Assembly: GCA_965200955.1 (NCBI GenBank)
Contig: OZ241742.1
Location: 3,224,001 to 3,288,000, forward strand
Reading direction: 5' to 3'
DNA: 64,000 nucleotides
Source: Bin80 sp026708685
GTDB lineage: Bacteria; Bacteroidota; Rhodothermia; Rhodothermales; Bin80
In this document: positions 1 to 8,560 of the stretch, piece after piece
How positions within the stretch are numbered: position 1 is the stretch's first letter
Layout: every line of letters begins with the position of its first letter
Made by a program: the position numbers and the translations under genes
Notes under the pieces: generated by a model
What the model saw: the letters and a program-made list of their open reading frames with translations, nothing else
Databases searched by the model: none
What the model was told of the DNA's origin: nothing

Positions 1-2514
1 GGCTCCCAAAATGCCAAAATTCAGAAAGGACGGCAAACGCCCATTATTGATATTGGGGAAATGAAAATAGCCCTGAGCATCATCGGAAAGTGGATCCCCG
101 ACAGCGTATCGTGCCTCGGGTACGGTGATGGGATACCCACTCCTCCACTGCCCACTGACTCCATAAATCCAGCGTTCCGTCGTTCGCTGTAGAGCCATCT
201 GGAGACGGAAGGGAAGATCAAAACGACCCGGCCGAAATTCCTTCTCTCCGAGTTCAGGAGCACGGTTTTGAGAAATCCCGGTCGCATAGCTCATCCAGAA
301 ATTGGTCTGGCCTCGGTCATACTGAAGATTGAATTCCACTCCGTATGATCGAGCTCTGCCCCTTGTATATTGCCCCAGAATGGATGCGACTCCGATTCCT
401 GGGCCGAGTAGACCATCTTTTGTCTGTTCTTCGTTTCGAGGAAGAAGCAATCCGAAGGTTGAATGAAAATATACATCCATGCCAGCAGAAAAATAATTTC
501 CAAGAAAGACGTTCGCTCCTGCAGATGCGTGATAACTGGCCGATGGATCCACGGATCGGCTGGCTGGAACCCAACGGTAAGAGATGAGATCGTATAGCAC
601 AGAATAGCGATCTCGTACCTGATGCAGATACTGAACATTAATTCCAGCCGCCATTCGTAAGATCATCTGATTCATCTCGTAACGAACCCCCAGTCGAGGG
701 CTAATTCTGACTCCTGTGCTCCCACGAAGTTCACTGATACGCACCCCTGGTTGAATCTGCAGTTCGGGTATGGGCTTCCATGTATCCTGAGCATAAACGA
801 CAAGTTCAGTATTGTCGAGTTCGCTTTCATCATTGGAACTTTCAGAAATCAACTCCGTCCGCAAGACCATTGCATCCAGTGCACTGGAAAAATTTCGTTG
901 AATCACTGCAATACCAGCACGAAAATGGTGTGTCAAGGAGTAATAATAGTCAAAATCAAGTTTGAGTCCAACGTCAAGGATCGCGAGATCGTATATGGAA
1001 CTGACCGAAGATGTTAGGCTTGGGCGAAGGAAAATTCTCTCGGACGCTTCATACGAAGTTCCATACCCCGTGATGGTCATAAAGATCTGATCCGAAATGA
1101 GATTCTGGTAGCGTCCACTGATCAGAAGATTTCTCCACTTCGTATCAAACTCAAAAATCAACTCAGAGGGCTGAAGCCAGTTTCGGATCGGTAAAATGGA
1201 GCTGGACGCGTTGATCAGCGATAAATTCACTGGAAGTCGAATATCTAGAATATCCGAACTTGAATAGACACCGAGACTGACACGCTGACGATTTGAAATT
1301 CTCCATGTTAGTTTTGTGCCAATATCATGCAATGAGACCCCAGTACGCATAGTATCCTGATTGACACCATTATCCACAAAGTGCCTGCGCCCAATGATCC
1401 AGTCGATATAGGATCTTCTGCCAGAAAGCATAAACGAGATATCCTCCGTGAGGGGGCCCTCAAGAATTCCTCTTGCACTCAGCAGTCCCATCCCGACCAT
1501 GCCCGTAATTTTGTCCAGCGATCCATCTTTCAACTCTGCATCTAGGACAGCCGATAGCCTACCCCCATGCTCGGCTGGAAAGCTACCCCGATACAGTCGT
1601 ACATCTTTGAACGCTTCTGGCTGATAGATGGATAGGAGCCCCCCGACATGCCACATATGATACACTGGGGCTCCATCAATCAGATACTGAATCTGATCTG
1701 GTTCTCCACCACGGACCACCAGCCCTCCCTGATTGGTACGCACCCTCTGGATACTCGGAAGCCAACTCATTGATTGCAATAGATCCGCCTCTCCTGGAAA
1801 CCCTGGCAAGTTGCTGAGCCGTTCCACAGGGATCTGTTGAACCCCTGGCGCTACTGAATAGTCCTCTTTCCGGTCGGAAGTAACGAATGCGGTTGAAGTT
1901 TCTAGCGTTGCTTGGTCCAATATGATATTGACGGGTTGCTCAGAGATTTCTAGGAGCGTATCCAGTGCACTATAACCAATAAATGAAATCCTCGCACGAT
2001 ACTGTCCAGTAGGCATGGAGGGAATCGCATAATAGCCAGCATCATTGGTCACTGCACCAATGGAGAGTTGTGGAAGGTAGACATGAGCACCCGGGAGGAC
2101 TTCTTTGGAGACGGCATCCGAGATAAATCCATGTAGGGTCCCCCTCGTAATTTCTGTGGGATCCGAGGATTGATCTCTTTTGATAGCGACCAGTACATAC
2201 TGCCTCCGACGCAACTGGATTGCCTGAAGATGATGGTCAGACAGGATACACCCTAAAGCATTCTGGAGGCTTTCACCATCGTAGTTGCATGTGGTCAAAC
2301 GCCCCTGAACCTGACGCTCGGCAAAGACTAAATCAATCCGATTGGATAACGCAAATGACTGTAATGCCTGATCCAAGGGGGCCGACACAAAGTCAACCGA
2401 TACCTGCTGTGCCTTAAGGACACAGGGACATAGGAATGCCATCATGGCAACGAAAGCCATACAGATAGAAAAATGCCTTGTCCTGATCAGAGATGTGGGC
2501 ATTGCAACATGCAT
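1..2514 (-). CDS. TonB-dependent receptor with STN and carboxypeptidase-regulatory-like domains (partial, 3' end beyond window)
   Basis: The frame is open from an ATG at 2514 to the window edge, giving 838 visible residues without the C-terminal end. In order: a signal peptide with a hydrophobic stretch at about residues 15-33; an STN (secretin/TonB short N-terminal) domain at about 35-90; a carboxypeptidase-regulatory-like beta-sandwich at about 100-185 (GFISDAVSKEVLPGAHVYLP); a plug with VVRGGEPDQIQYLIDGAP; then the barrel. STN domains signal to FecR-type anti-sigma factors, and the two genes upstream on the same strand are FecR-like and an ECF sigma, so this is probably a transducing receptor controlling its own expression. 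The substrate cannot be told. A second in-frame ATG at 2502 is an alternative start. The gene starts 39 nt after the FecR stop. Confidence 0.9.
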   Translation of the reverse strand, partial: MHVAMPTSLIRTRHFSICMAFVAMMAFLCPCVLKAQQVSVDFVSAPLDQALQSFALSNRIDLVFAERQVQGRLTTCNYDGESLQNALGCILSDHHLQAIQLRRRQYVLVAIKRDQSSDPTEITRGTLHGFISDAVSKEVLPGAHVYLPQLSIGAVTNDAGYYAIPSMPTGQYRARISFIGYSALDTLLEISEQPVNIILDQATLETSTAFVTSDRKEDYSVAPGVQQIPVERLSNLPGFPGEADLLQSMSWLPSIQRVRTNQGGLVVRGGEPDQIQYLIDGAPVYHMWHVGGLLSIYQPEAFKDVRLYRGSFPAEHGGRLSAVLDAELKDGSLDKITGMVGMGLLSARGILEGPLTEDISFMLSGRRSYIDWIIGRRHFVDNGVNQDTMRTGVSLHDIGTKLTWRISNRQRVSLGVYSSSDILDIRLPVNLSLINASSSILPIRNWLQPSELIFEFDTKWRNLLISGRYQNLISDQIFMTITGYGTSYEASERIFLRPSLTSSVSSIYDLAILDVGLKLDFDYYYSLTHHFRAGIAVIQRNFSSALDAMVLRTELISESSNDESELDNTELVVYAQDTWKPIPELQIQPGVRISELRGSTGVRISPRLGVRYEMNQMILRMAAGINVQYLHQVRDRYSVLYDLISYRWVPASRSVDPSASYHASAGANVFLGNYFSAGMDVYFHSTFGLLLPRNEEQTKDGLLGPGIGVASILGQYTRGRARSYGVEFNLQYDRGQTNFWMSYATGISQNRAPELGEKEFRPGRFDLPFRLQMALQRTTERWIYGVSGQWRSGYPITVPEARYAVGDPLSDDAQGYFHFPNINNGRLPSFLNFGILGA

Positions 2515-2553
2515 CAGTGCGCGTTACAAACTACCCTTTAAGGTGTTCCGTAA

Positions 2554-3666
2554 TCACGGAAAGAGAGGAACAATTCGAAACCCATCTTCATCTTCAATGA
2601 CCTGTGCATTGAGGGTAAGGGTGAGTGCATCAAGAACTTCCTGAATGGGAATGTCAGGCGAAAAGGTCCCCGTAACGGACTCCCTCATAAGCAATGGATC
2701 AACGTCAATATTTACATTACGGCTGGAGGAAAGTAGCACAGCGGCCTTTCTCATTGGGGTATTTCTTAAAAAGACAAATCCTGTCCAGCGCAGCTCATCC
2801 TCAATATTCACATCAATTGAGGGGGTTGGAGCTTCCCCTTTAACGACATCAGTCATTTGCCCAGGTGCCAGAACAATGGATCTTGGCGGGGTTTCATTGG
2901 AAGCAACTTGAACACGGCCGCTTTCAAGGATCACCTGGGTCATGTCATTGCCTGAACGCATGCCAAAACGGGTTCCCAGAACCTGAACCATGGCCTCGTT
3001 GGTACGGACAATGAATTGCTTTGGCCGATGAGAGATTTCAAAAAATGCCTGTCCTGTGAGTTGAACCGATCGTCCAAATCTCTCGGAGTTATATTCAAGT
3101 GTCGCAGGCCCACTTAAATGGGCAATGGAGCTATCAGGCAAAAGAATTCGCTGATATTCGCCGGGTGTTGCAATCGCCAATTGCATGGACCGATCCTGAT
3201 AATTCACTAGGAAGATGGTTGCGAATGCAGCAACGGCTAGTACAGCAATCACGGCAGCTATTTGATAGCTCCATGCAGGTAACCTAAATACTTGTGGAAC
3301 GGATGCGTTTTCAGAACCCCAACAGTCCAGAAAATCTTGCCGATCTTGGGCGATCTGATGGGTTAGATCTTTGAATCCTGGGTGTGACTCAACGACTGAA
3401 TCAATGTCTTTCCAGTGATCGCTGATGTACGAAGCTTCTTGATGTGTCAAATCATCGGCATGACCATCGGCAGCAAGGGAATAGAGGATCAGATCCTTCG
3501 TCTCTGGTAGACGCTCCGTCAAATGAGAGTGCACCTGAAGCCACCCCGTAAAGACACGAACCAATTCTGGATCGGATTTCAGCCCTTCAACGAAGGCTTT
3601 CCTCTCTTCAGAAGTGAGTTCTTCTTCTTCACAAAGAAGTTTATTAAGTATATCGTACGGATTCAT
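2554..3666 (-). CDS. FecR-like anti-sigma factor (inner-membrane regulator)
   Basis: A 370-residue protein with an acidic cytoplasmic N-domain (about 1-130), one membrane segment at about 134-156, a FecR beta-rich periplasmic domain (about 160-280; YQRILLPDSSIAHLSGPATL and GQAFFEISHRPKQFIVRT are typical) and a C-terminal STN/DUF4974-like segment (about 290-368). In FecI/FecR/FecA-type systems this protein relays receptor occupancy across the inner membrane and holds or activates the ECF sigma factor. Its position between the sigma gene and an STN-containing TonB receptor, all on one strand, supports that role. The length is normal for the family. Confidence 0.9.
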   Translation of the reverse strand: MNPYDILNKLLCEEEELTSEERKAFVEGLKSDPELVRVFTGWLQVHSHLTERLPETKDLILYSLAADGHADDLTHQEASYISDHWKDIDSVVESHPGFKDLTHQIAQDRQDFLDCWGSENASVPQVFRLPAWSYQIAAVIAVLAVAAFATIFLVNYQDRSMQLAIATPGEYQRILLPDSSIAHLSGPATLEYNSERFGRSVQLTGQAFFEISHRPKQFIVRTNEAMVQVLGTRFGMRSGNDMTQVILESGRVQVASNETPPRSIVLAPGQMTDVVKGEAPTPSIDVNIEDELRWTGFVFLRNTPMRKAAVLLSSSRNVNIDVDPLLMRESVTGTFSPDIPIQEVLDALTLTLNAQVIEDEDGFRIVPLFP

Positions 3667-3715
3667 AGAGTCAGTATCCTACCGTTTAGACGCATTCACC
3701 ATTGAATTAGTCACA

Positions 3716-4252
3716 TCAATCGGCAAAAATAGTCTTCATTTTTTCAAAAGCACGTTTGACCTGCATTTTGACTGCGGTTTCAGAGATATTGAGGATGTCT
3801 GCAATTTCTCTGTATTTGTATCCATGCTCACGAAGTTCCAGAATCCTGCGTGTACGGGGTTTGAGCAGTTCAAGTGCCTTTTCTACATCCATGGAATCTG
3901 CTGAGGATTGGTTGATGGAATAATTCTTTTCTGGCAGTAACTCCGGCTCAAAACTTCTTTCCTTCATAGAATGGCGCCCGCGATAATAGTCGTGTAACTC
4001 AAACAAGGCGGCTTTCATGGCAAATGCCTTGAATTTATCTGGATGCTTTAACGCAATTAATCCACTATGAACTCGCAACAATGTACACTGAATTAAATCA
4101 TCCACAAGGGCCTGATCCCCAATTTTCCTCTTAAAGAAGCGTTCTAGAACAACCGATAGTCGCTCTAAGAGGACATTCCGAGACCGTTCGTCGCCTTTCT
4201 TTGCACGCAACACAAGTTGTGGATCAAATTTACTAGCAGCCATTGAAGCCAA
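3716..4252 (-). CDS. ECF-type RNA polymerase sigma factor
   Basis: A 178-residue protein with the two conserved sigma regions: region 2 at about 20-95 (ALVDDLIQCTLLRVH, then KFKAFAMKAALFELHDYYRG) and region 4 at about 120-175 with a helix-turn-helix (GYKYREIADILNISETAVKM). It directs RNA polymerase to a small regulon, most likely including this operon. It is the first gene of a sigma, anti-sigma, receptor array; the gap to the FecR-like gene is about 50 nt. Both start methionines (residues 1 and 4) are possible. ECF subgroup is inferred from size and neighbourhood. Confidence 0.88.
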   Translation of the reverse strand: MASMAASKFDPQLVLRAKKGDERSRNVLLERLSVVLERFFKRKIGDQALVDDLIQCTLLRVHSGLIALKHPDKFKAFAMKAALFELHDYYRGRHSMKERSFEPELLPEKNYSINQSSADSMDVEKALELLKPRTRRILELREHGYKYREIADILNISETAVKMQVKRAFEKMKTIFAD

Positions 4253-4578
4253 TCAATTCACGAAGAACCTTTAAGGATGTCATTCCATGAGAGATAAACC
4301 AATGCCTCCGAACGGGCATGACACCACAAGAAATAATATAGAACGCAGGATACATTCATCTACTTCAACAAACGGGGATCATCTACCAATGAACTGGGAT
4401 CCACAGTATCAAAATAGCAATCATGAAGAGTATGGAGGGTGTTATACAACAGCCATAGAATGAATTCCATACTACTGGATATGAAATTGTACGGTCAGTG
4501 AGTTCGTAGGATTACCATATACAGCAATAGAACCAGCAGTGATCACTGAACGAATCGTATTGATCACTGCATTGATTG

Positions 4579-4622
4579 AGTACTTCCATGGATATGAAAT
4601 GATTCATGAATATGGAAGTACT
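4579..4622. repeat. 11-bp inverted repeat upstream of the terminator hairpin
   Basis: AGTACTTCCAT at 4579-4589 is mirrored by ATGGAAGTACT at 4612-4622 with a 22-nt loop. The loop itself contains a near-palindrome around ATGAAATGATTCAT. It lies immediately beside the 13-bp hairpin at 4627-4664, forming a tandem pair of structures downstream of the receptor gene. Confidence 0.6.
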
Positions 4623-4626
4623 GTAA

Positions 4627-4664
4627 CCAACAAAGCCTCAGAATACTTCCCGAGGCTTTGTTGG
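4627..4664 (-). terminator. Probable transcription terminator of the 4.7-7.6 kb TonB receptor gene
   Basis: A perfect 13-bp stem: CCAACAAAGCCTC at 4627-4639 and GAGGCTTTGTTGG at 4652-4664, loop 12 nt. It starts 15 nt past the receptor stop codon on the minus strand. No T-run follows on either strand, so this is a strong hairpin in the right place rather than a textbook intrinsic terminator. Confidence 0.6.
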
Positions 4665-4678
4665 AACACATTGAATGT

Positions 4679-7579
4679 TTAGAAGAGGTCAAAGACTAGT
4701 CGTAAAACAACTGACCGACCGTTGTAATCCCATGGAGTACTTTCAGGTCGAATATTTCCCTGACTTCCAGTTTCGTCTGGATGTGCATCAGGATAAGTAT
4801 CTAGCAGATTATCTATCCCGAATGAAACTTGGTAGTTATCGAGAAAACGATATCCCAGTTCTGCATCAACAATCACAGCACCATCATACTTGTCAAGGAG
4901 GCTTGCTCCTGAGCTGTTTGTACATGAGTTGCTATTGTTGCGGCATGCAAACCAGCCATCATAGTAATTGAGTCGTAGCATACCACTGAGGGCCCCAAGG
5001 GACTGGCGTCCCATTAAAACGACTCGATGCTTGGGATTCAAATCTTCAGTTTCGAGCTGACGACGGGCAGTAAGAAGACTCAGTGTAAATGGCTCACTCA
5101 AAGTGCGATCCAAGAAATCATTAATCTGGCGAGGCTCCGAGAATTTTTCCAGAGATGTCTGTGTCCAATTCCAGGCAAGTGAAGCCTGAGTCCTATTGCC
5201 GGATGCACTCTCTTTATCGTACGCTAATAGAAGATCAATTCCTTGGGTGCGAGTATCGAAATCATTGGAGAAAAACTTAATCTCCTGCAAGTTTTCAACT
5301 CCACCCAGAATGTTGGCTTCATCCATGATATCCTGAATCTCCTTCGTAATGGCAATATTTCCCGTGAGAGAAATGCGATCCTTTAAGGAAATATTGAAAT
5401 AGTCAACGGTAAGCGTCAAGTCTGAAGCAAGATCAATAATGGATCCCAATGAGAAGCTTAATGCGGTCTCTTCAGTCAACTCCTGCCCTCCGAGAGCAGA
5501 AGAAATGGGATGCGTTGGAGGTAGCTGGCCAGTCTCAACTAACTGATCACCATCACCTGAGAGAGCGGTCTGAAGTGCCCATAGATTAGCTTGGCCAGGA
5601 GTGGGAGCCCTGAAGCCTGTAGATGCCGTTCCACGAAGACGAAAACCATCGTTGACGCGGAATAATGTGGCCACTTTACCGGTCAGCGTAGATCCAAAAT
5701 CATTGTAGTAATTTTCGTAACGTGCAGCGACTCCCAGTGTCCATTGAGTCGTGACATCAGTCTCAATATCTGTATACAACGAGAAGTTGGGACGATCCCA
5801 AGTATCAGCAAACCTTGGATTGAGTCCCTGATAACCATTAGAACCGACACTGAAACCTTGAGGACCATATTGGCCAACGCGGTAGGAGTCCTCGTCGCCA
5901 CCCTCAGTGGTGAACTGCTCTGTATGCCACTCAAGCCCGAAGGCTACATTCAATGGAGATGCAAAGGCATCTACATCTACTGGTAGCGAGCCAGAGGAGG
6001 CAATCGTAATTTCCTGCTGTTCGTATCCACGAGGCTTAAACGATGTGGGTGTATCGGGCCCCATAGACGCGTTAATTGTGTTATAGATGAAATAGTTGAT
6101 ATCACTATTACCGTAAGAAAAACTCAAGTCCCATTGGAAAGCATCTTCTGCCCCACCTCGAATTCCAGCTGTTGCACTTAAATCATAGATGTTAGCACCA
6201 AAGCGTGGAGTAAATCCGCCAGGGAACAACTCGTTAAAGAGGAAACACTGACCGTCATATTGGGAAATAAAACTGTTGACCGTCGCAAAATCGGCATCCA
6301 GACTAGGAACAACTTCACTACACACTATATCATCATTTTCATTGAGGTCTGCAACAGCTCTTACGCTACCATTGCGAAATACAGCACTACGTGCACTACT
6401 GGTACCGGGTGCACGGAAGTAAAATCCTCCTTCAGATTCCCGACTACCATAACCACCAAACGCATAGAGATGAACATTGTCGCTTACATCAAGTCCAGCG
6501 TTTACAAAGCTGATGATTGAATTACTCACATGAGGGCTACCCCAGATTTGTGCAGGGTTATTGACGGGATATCCTCTTTGGACCAATGCAGCTTCATCGC
6601 GGCGAAGACCACTACGAATAGTGGGATTTGAATCACGATATTCAAGACTAAGGTTTAGAAATCCATTTTCGGTCAAGGGAAGTCCCAAATTAGCAGCCGC
6701 AAGTACATTCTGGCCACTAGCAGAAGTAGCATGTTCAGACAGGCGATTTCCAGAGGCATCCACTCCAGTCAATTGAATCTCATCACCAGATGTGTACTGT
6801 CCAGCCTGGAGGCGTACATGCAGTCCCCGACTATTATTACGGAGCCGCATATTGAAAACACCTGCCACGGCATCTGCTCCATACTGTGCAGTAGCACCGT
6901 CACGAAGCACTTCAACCTGCTGGAGTGCAATACTTGGGATCATATTGATATCAGCCCCTTGGGATCCCGTATTCAACGAACTCCCGAGGAGTGCCAGTGA
7001 TGCAGAGCGATGGCGCCGCTTCCCATTCACCAAGACCACGACATTGTCAGGGGAAAGTCCACGAAGGGTGATCGGACGGACAAGAGTCGCTTCATCATCA
7101 ATACCGTGACGTTGCACATTGTAAGAAGGAATCTGAGTACGCAGAATTTCATCGATGTCCGAACTGGTTTGGGAAGCCAAATCTCTGGGACCAAATACAT
7201 CAACGGGTACAGCAGAATCCTTGACTAGTCGCGGCGATCGCCGAGTTCCTACGACTACAAGGTCCTCTAATTGGAGAACATCAACCATCAAGCGAACATC
7301 AACCTCAGACATTCCCTCTGTGATCATCACTTCTTGATCAAGATATCCAACAAAACTGAACTCCAAAATACTGCCCACTGAAGGGACTGAAATGGAATAC
7401 ATCCCGTCAACATCCGTTGTAGTACCAGTAGTCGTACCTTGCACCACGACCTGAACACCAGGAATAGATAAGTCAGTAGCATCATCTATCACAGTCCCAG
7501 TGACCTGCATCTGGGCAAATGTGGTAGGTACGATAACTACTCCAAGTAAAAACAATAGGAGAGTAGAAAATTTTTTCAT
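4679..7579 (-). CDS. TonB-dependent outer-membrane receptor, large (about 966 residues)
   Basis: The start is placed at 7579 because MKKFSTLLLFLLGVVIVP then forms a clean signal peptide; the frame extends 35 codons further upstream but that stretch is not signal-like. After the signal comes a carboxypeptidase-regulatory-like domain (about 25-105, GTVIDDATDLSIPGVQVVVQ), a plug (about 110-245) with VVVLVNGKRRHRSA and QQVEVLRDGATAQYGADAVA, and a long barrel ending in LRLVFDLF, the terminal aromatic expected by the BAM machinery. It imports an unidentified ligand using TonB energy. Paired cysteines in loops (for example around CRNNSNSC) may form disulfides. No partner lipoprotein is adjacent, so it appears to be a monocistronic gene. 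Confidence 0.92.
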   Translation of the reverse strand: MKKFSTLLLFLLGVVIVPTTFAQMQVTGTVIDDATDLSIPGVQVVVQGTTTGTTTDVDGMYSISVPSVGSILEFSFVGYLDQEVMITEGMSEVDVRLMVDVLQLEDLVVVGTRRSPRLVKDSAVPVDVFGPRDLASQTSSDIDEILRTQIPSYNVQRHGIDDEATLVRPITLRGLSPDNVVVLVNGKRRHRSASLALLGSSLNTGSQGADINMIPSIALQQVEVLRDGATAQYGADAVAGVFNMRLRNNSRGLHVRLQAGQYTSGDEIQLTGVDASGNRLSEHATSASGQNVLAAANLGLPLTENGFLNLSLEYRDSNPTIRSGLRRDEAALVQRGYPVNNPAQIWGSPHVSNSIISFVNAGLDVSDNVHLYAFGGYGSRESEGGFYFRAPGTSSARSAVFRNGSVRAVADLNENDDIVCSEVVPSLDADFATVNSFISQYDGQCFLFNELFPGGFTPRFGANIYDLSATAGIRGGAEDAFQWDLSFSYGNSDINYFIYNTINASMGPDTPTSFKPRGYEQQEITIASSGSLPVDVDAFASPLNVAFGLEWHTEQFTTEGGDEDSYRVGQYGPQGFSVGSNGYQGLNPRFADTWDRPNFSLYTDIETDVTTQWTLGVAARYENYYNDFGSTLTGKVATLFRVNDGFRLRGTASTGFRAPTPGQANLWALQTALSGDGDQLVETGQLPPTHPISSALGGQELTEETALSFSLGSIIDLASDLTLTVDYFNISLKDRISLTGNIAITKEIQDIMDEANILGGVENLQEIKFFSNDFDTRTQGIDLLLAYDKESASGNRTQASLAWNWTQTSLEKFSEPRQINDFLDRTLSEPFTLSLLTARRQLETEDLNPKHRVVLMGRQSLGALSGMLRLNYYDGWFACRNNSNSCTNSSGASLLDKYDGAVIVDAELGYRFLDNYQVSFGIDNLLDTYPDAHPDETGSQGNIRPESTPWDYNGRSVVLRLVFDLF

Positions 7580-8085
7580 GAAAATAATTTGTATGGTTTT
7601 GTGTAAAACACCGCACTGTGACACAGGGGAAGTAAGAGGATTCGTGCATACAAAACCTGTCGTAAACACCCCAATGCGTAACAAGTCCCTAAGATTTGAA
7701 ATCTGTTACGCACAGTACATCCTAATATAATACGAACTAAAATGAAAAGTGATTCACTTTTGTGATCAAATGCAAAGAAGATTTAGTCCATGCCAAATTA
7801 ATTGGCCGTAATCTGAATACTGTAGGCCAACTAGACCTAGAAGATATAACGAGCCGAGTACTAAAAACAAATGATTCTACCACTTTTTGTGTGGAATTAA
7901 TAAATTATGATTTTACCGTGTATGATAAATTCTTCAGTCTTTGTTAGTTCACTTCTATTATTTCTACCTTATTGGTGTATTATAAGATGGAGAAATAGAT
8001 ATGAACTTCAAGCTCTAACTATTGATGCAATATACGGTTTCGATTGTTCACATGATTTTGTCAGTACAAAAGATATGACTACTAT
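7580..8085. other. Upstream region of the TonB receptor plus a dispersed repeat
   Basis: About 500 AT-rich bases without a convincing gene. It holds the leftward promoter region of the receptor gene and a near-perfect inverted repeat at 7750-7768 (TGATTCACTTTTGTGATCA, one bulged base) that could be a regulator site. A 78-bp segment at 7873-7950 recurs near 43.5 kb (listed separately). Confidence 0.5.
7873..7950 (+). repeat. Dispersed repeat, copy 1
   Basis: A segment beginning GATTCTACCAC and containing TGTGTGGAATT and TGTATGATAAA aligns over about 78 bp with 43528-43605 at roughly 80% identity by eye, in the same orientation. The first 28 bp also partly match 11846-11873. It has no coding potential. 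It could be the end of an unrecognised insertion element or a decayed non-autonomous element. Confidence 0.55.
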
Positions 8086-8560
8086 TCATGTAGAATATCT
8101 AACCATCTTGAGGGTGCTTTGGAGGCTTGCAATGGTCAAAGGTTTTTCATTGTGACAGTATAATTGACTCTTAAATTTATTTAGAAAATCTCTCTTGTCA
8201 AATGTATGAAATTCGTTGATGCTATGGTTGATACAGGAAGCCAAATGAATGGCATCTGACGGCTTTTCAAATTTACATGTTCTCTGAGTAACTTTCTCGC
8301 AGTATTTCCGACTGAATAATCGACCTGTAATATTGTGGCATAATTGTCTATGAATTCGATAAAATCTTGATCCATATCAGGGATGAGGGTTTTCCATTCA
8401 TTGCTACATTGTACTTTCCAAACTTCGGCTAAAGTGAACGCGGAGGTATAAAGATGAGCCTCGTTAAGTTTGACAAGATCTAAGACATAACGGCAACGGT
8501 CAAATGACTCTGATTGTCTTCCACTGATTAATTCAATCCAAAGACATGAATCCCAATAAT
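8086..8560 (-). pseudogene. PIN-domain (VapC-like) toxin gene, 3' part, cut off by an insertion sequence and frameshifted
   Basis: On the minus strand the frame continues the PIN gene that begins at 10651. After the 125 bp shared with the other side of the IS it reads TSAFTLAEVWKVQ, the typical second block of PIN nucleases. A one-base loss near position 8250 then shifts the frame: the next block, DAIHLASCINHSINEF followed by HTFDKRDFLNKF, is clear only in a different frame and ends at a TGA at 8086-8088. Reconstructed length is about 169 residues. The family are Mg-dependent RNases, usually toxins. This copy is dead from both the IS and the frameshift. Confidence 0.75.
8436..8560 (+). repeat. 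125-bp direct repeat, left copy (target-site duplication of the IS1634-family element)
   Basis: It is identical base for base to 10493-10617. The two copies abut the two ends of the insertion sequence and both carry the same part of the PIN gene. Flanking bases differ immediately outside the repeat. See the mobile element entry. Confidence 0.95.

Larger units (their letters stand above)
4253..4678. other. Intergenic region between sigma operon and second TonB receptor
   Basis: About 425 bp with no credible gene. It must hold the promoter of the sigma/FecR/receptor operon (leftward) and the 3' end of the receptor gene at 4679. It contains a 12-bp perfect palindrome CAGTGATCACTG (4537-4548), with TGATCACTG repeated at 4561-4569, and two hairpins listed separately. 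Confidence 0.6.

Noticed and set aside
345..1017. Plus-strand ORFs opposite the first TonB receptor
   Set aside because: The minus strand has one uninterrupted receptor frame; the plus-strand frames are its shadows with no motif.
7580..7760. Cobalamin riboswitch upstream of the TonB receptor
   Set aside because: No B12-box-like sequence or suitable multi-stem structure could be found on the minus strand.
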